Assembly (NCBI RefSeq): GCF_008831285.2
Contig: NC_045145.1
Coordinates: forward strand, 15,144,040 to 15,208,039
From: Nymphaea colorata
Lineage: Eukaryota > Streptophyta > Magnoliopsida > Nymphaeales > Nymphaeaceae
DNA: 64,000 nt
Direction of reading: 5' to 3'
Under the pieces are notes generated by a model. The model saw only the letters and a list, made by a program, of their open reading frames with translations, was not told the origin of the DNA and did no database searches. The translations under genes were made by a program, and so were the position numbers. Shown in pieces: positions 63,313 to 64,000 of the stretch (its first letter is position 1; each line of letters starts with the position of its first letter).

Positions 63313-63345
<33 letters not shown>
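63300..63345. repeat. (GT)n(GA)n compound microsatellite
   Basis: About 7 GT units then about 15 GA units. It is roughly complementary to the CT/GT tract at 63087-63171, so the two could fold together. Confidence 0.95.
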
Positions 63346-63349
<4 letters not shown>

Positions 63350-64000
63350 GCAGGAGAATATTAGAATTATATGAGTTGTGTACTTGCAGTTGCAAGATAA
63401 AGCCAAGAAAATAAAACCAGGGTCCCGTGGCGGTCCACTGGGTTTTGTTTTATAGAAGCACAAATATTGAGCATGACTCTGTGAGGAATCTGCCGTAGGC
63501 CTACCAACTAGCTAAGCTTCAGGCCAACAGCCTCCCGAGAAGCAATCATGCATCTGCCGCAACCAGGACAGTAGGGCCTCCAAGTTAGGCTTCACACATA
63601 AATAGGCACCAACTCTGCCTTCAAACACTTTTTTCTCCCAACCACAATTTCTTTTGTATCTATATATACACTTTTAGTTTTTAACATTGTTTACTTTTTT
63701 ACATTTTACGTTAGGGCTATGTTCTTCATCTCTAAAAGATTATGCATTTGCCAAAAACAGAGATGCTTCTCGAAATGTGCAAATGGAATTTTGTAACTTG
63801 CATGTTCACAAGTAATAGTTTTAACTATTGTGATTACCAAGATCGCCATCCTGCCCAAGTAACGGAAACGTTTGCTTTCGTTATGAATTGCAATCTAATG
63901 GAAGTCACGTACATTTCGTCTCTTTAGCACACTTGACTAAGTAATATACTAGTTTTATGCAGCCAATGCGCCATTAAATTAATGCATCCAAGTAATCGTA

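Larger units (their letters stand above)
55624..64000. other. 8.4 kb with no recognisable gene
   Basis: No open frame here resembles a known protein, and codon patterns look random. It holds (TA)n at 57441-57489, (GGAGCT)4 at 62189-62214, and (CT)n/(GT)n tracts at 63087-63171 and 63300-63345. 57880-58270 has CTGGCTTCGTCACTG-like sequence common at the ends of old plant transposons. A 20-nt direct repeat (AAGTTAAGTGGGAAAAAAG region) occurs near 58945 and 59008. Confidence 0.6.

Noticed and set aside
62995-63463. Arg-Glu and Thr-His repeat proteins
   Set aside because: Translations of (CT)n, (GT)n and (GA)n tracts.
1-64000. CRISPR arrays, rRNA or tRNA genes
   Set aside because: No regularly spaced repeats, no rRNA sequence, and no convincing tRNA A and B boxes were seen; a tRNAscan run would be decisive for tRNAs.

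Overview
This 64 kb window is nuclear DNA from a flowering plant. The genes are intron-rich with GT-AG splicing, the intergenic DNA is AT-rich with (GA)n, (TA)n and (GT)n tracts, and there are decayed Ty1/copia pieces. The gene set is plant-specific: STP sugar porters, chloroplast ClpS1, an NPH3-type BTB protein, ROCK1, and DRP1 dynamin. I cannot place the species. The protein sequences would fit an early-diverging angiosperm or a non-grass monocot, but that is an impression only.

Positions 1-22,400 hold a tandem array of STP monosaccharide/H+ symporter genes, all on the + strand, resembling the STP5 branch. Copy C (11636-14706) is complete, with four exons and 515 aa. Copy A (1-3069) is open but its first exon and most of its second lie left of the window. 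Copies B, D and E are decayed. A+B and C+D are two copies of one duplicated block of about 5.5-6.5 kb. Between B and C lie two broken copia pieces in opposite orientations, and a stray fourth exon derived from an E-like copy.

Positions 23,400-55,700 hold five single-copy housekeeping or developmental genes, all on the + strand: CLPS1 (N-degron adaptor of the plastid Clp protease), an NPH3-family BTB protein, ROCK1 (ER UDP-HexNAc transporter), a DRP1C/E-type dynamin, and a small probably plastid-targeted protein that I recall as DUF7734-like. They are not an operon and share no obvious pathway. ROCK1 has a GC-AG intron of 123 nt that is open and in frame. Just upstream of the dynamin gene lies an inverted, scrambled copy of its own 5' end.

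Positions 55,700-64,000 show no recognisable gene, only simple repeats and probable transposon debris.

The most interesting unexplained structures are two foldbacks (18313-18570 and 33966-34093, the second shaped like a plant pre-miRNA), the inverted DRP1 fragment, and the ROCK1 GC-AG intron. No multi-gene system that looks new was found.
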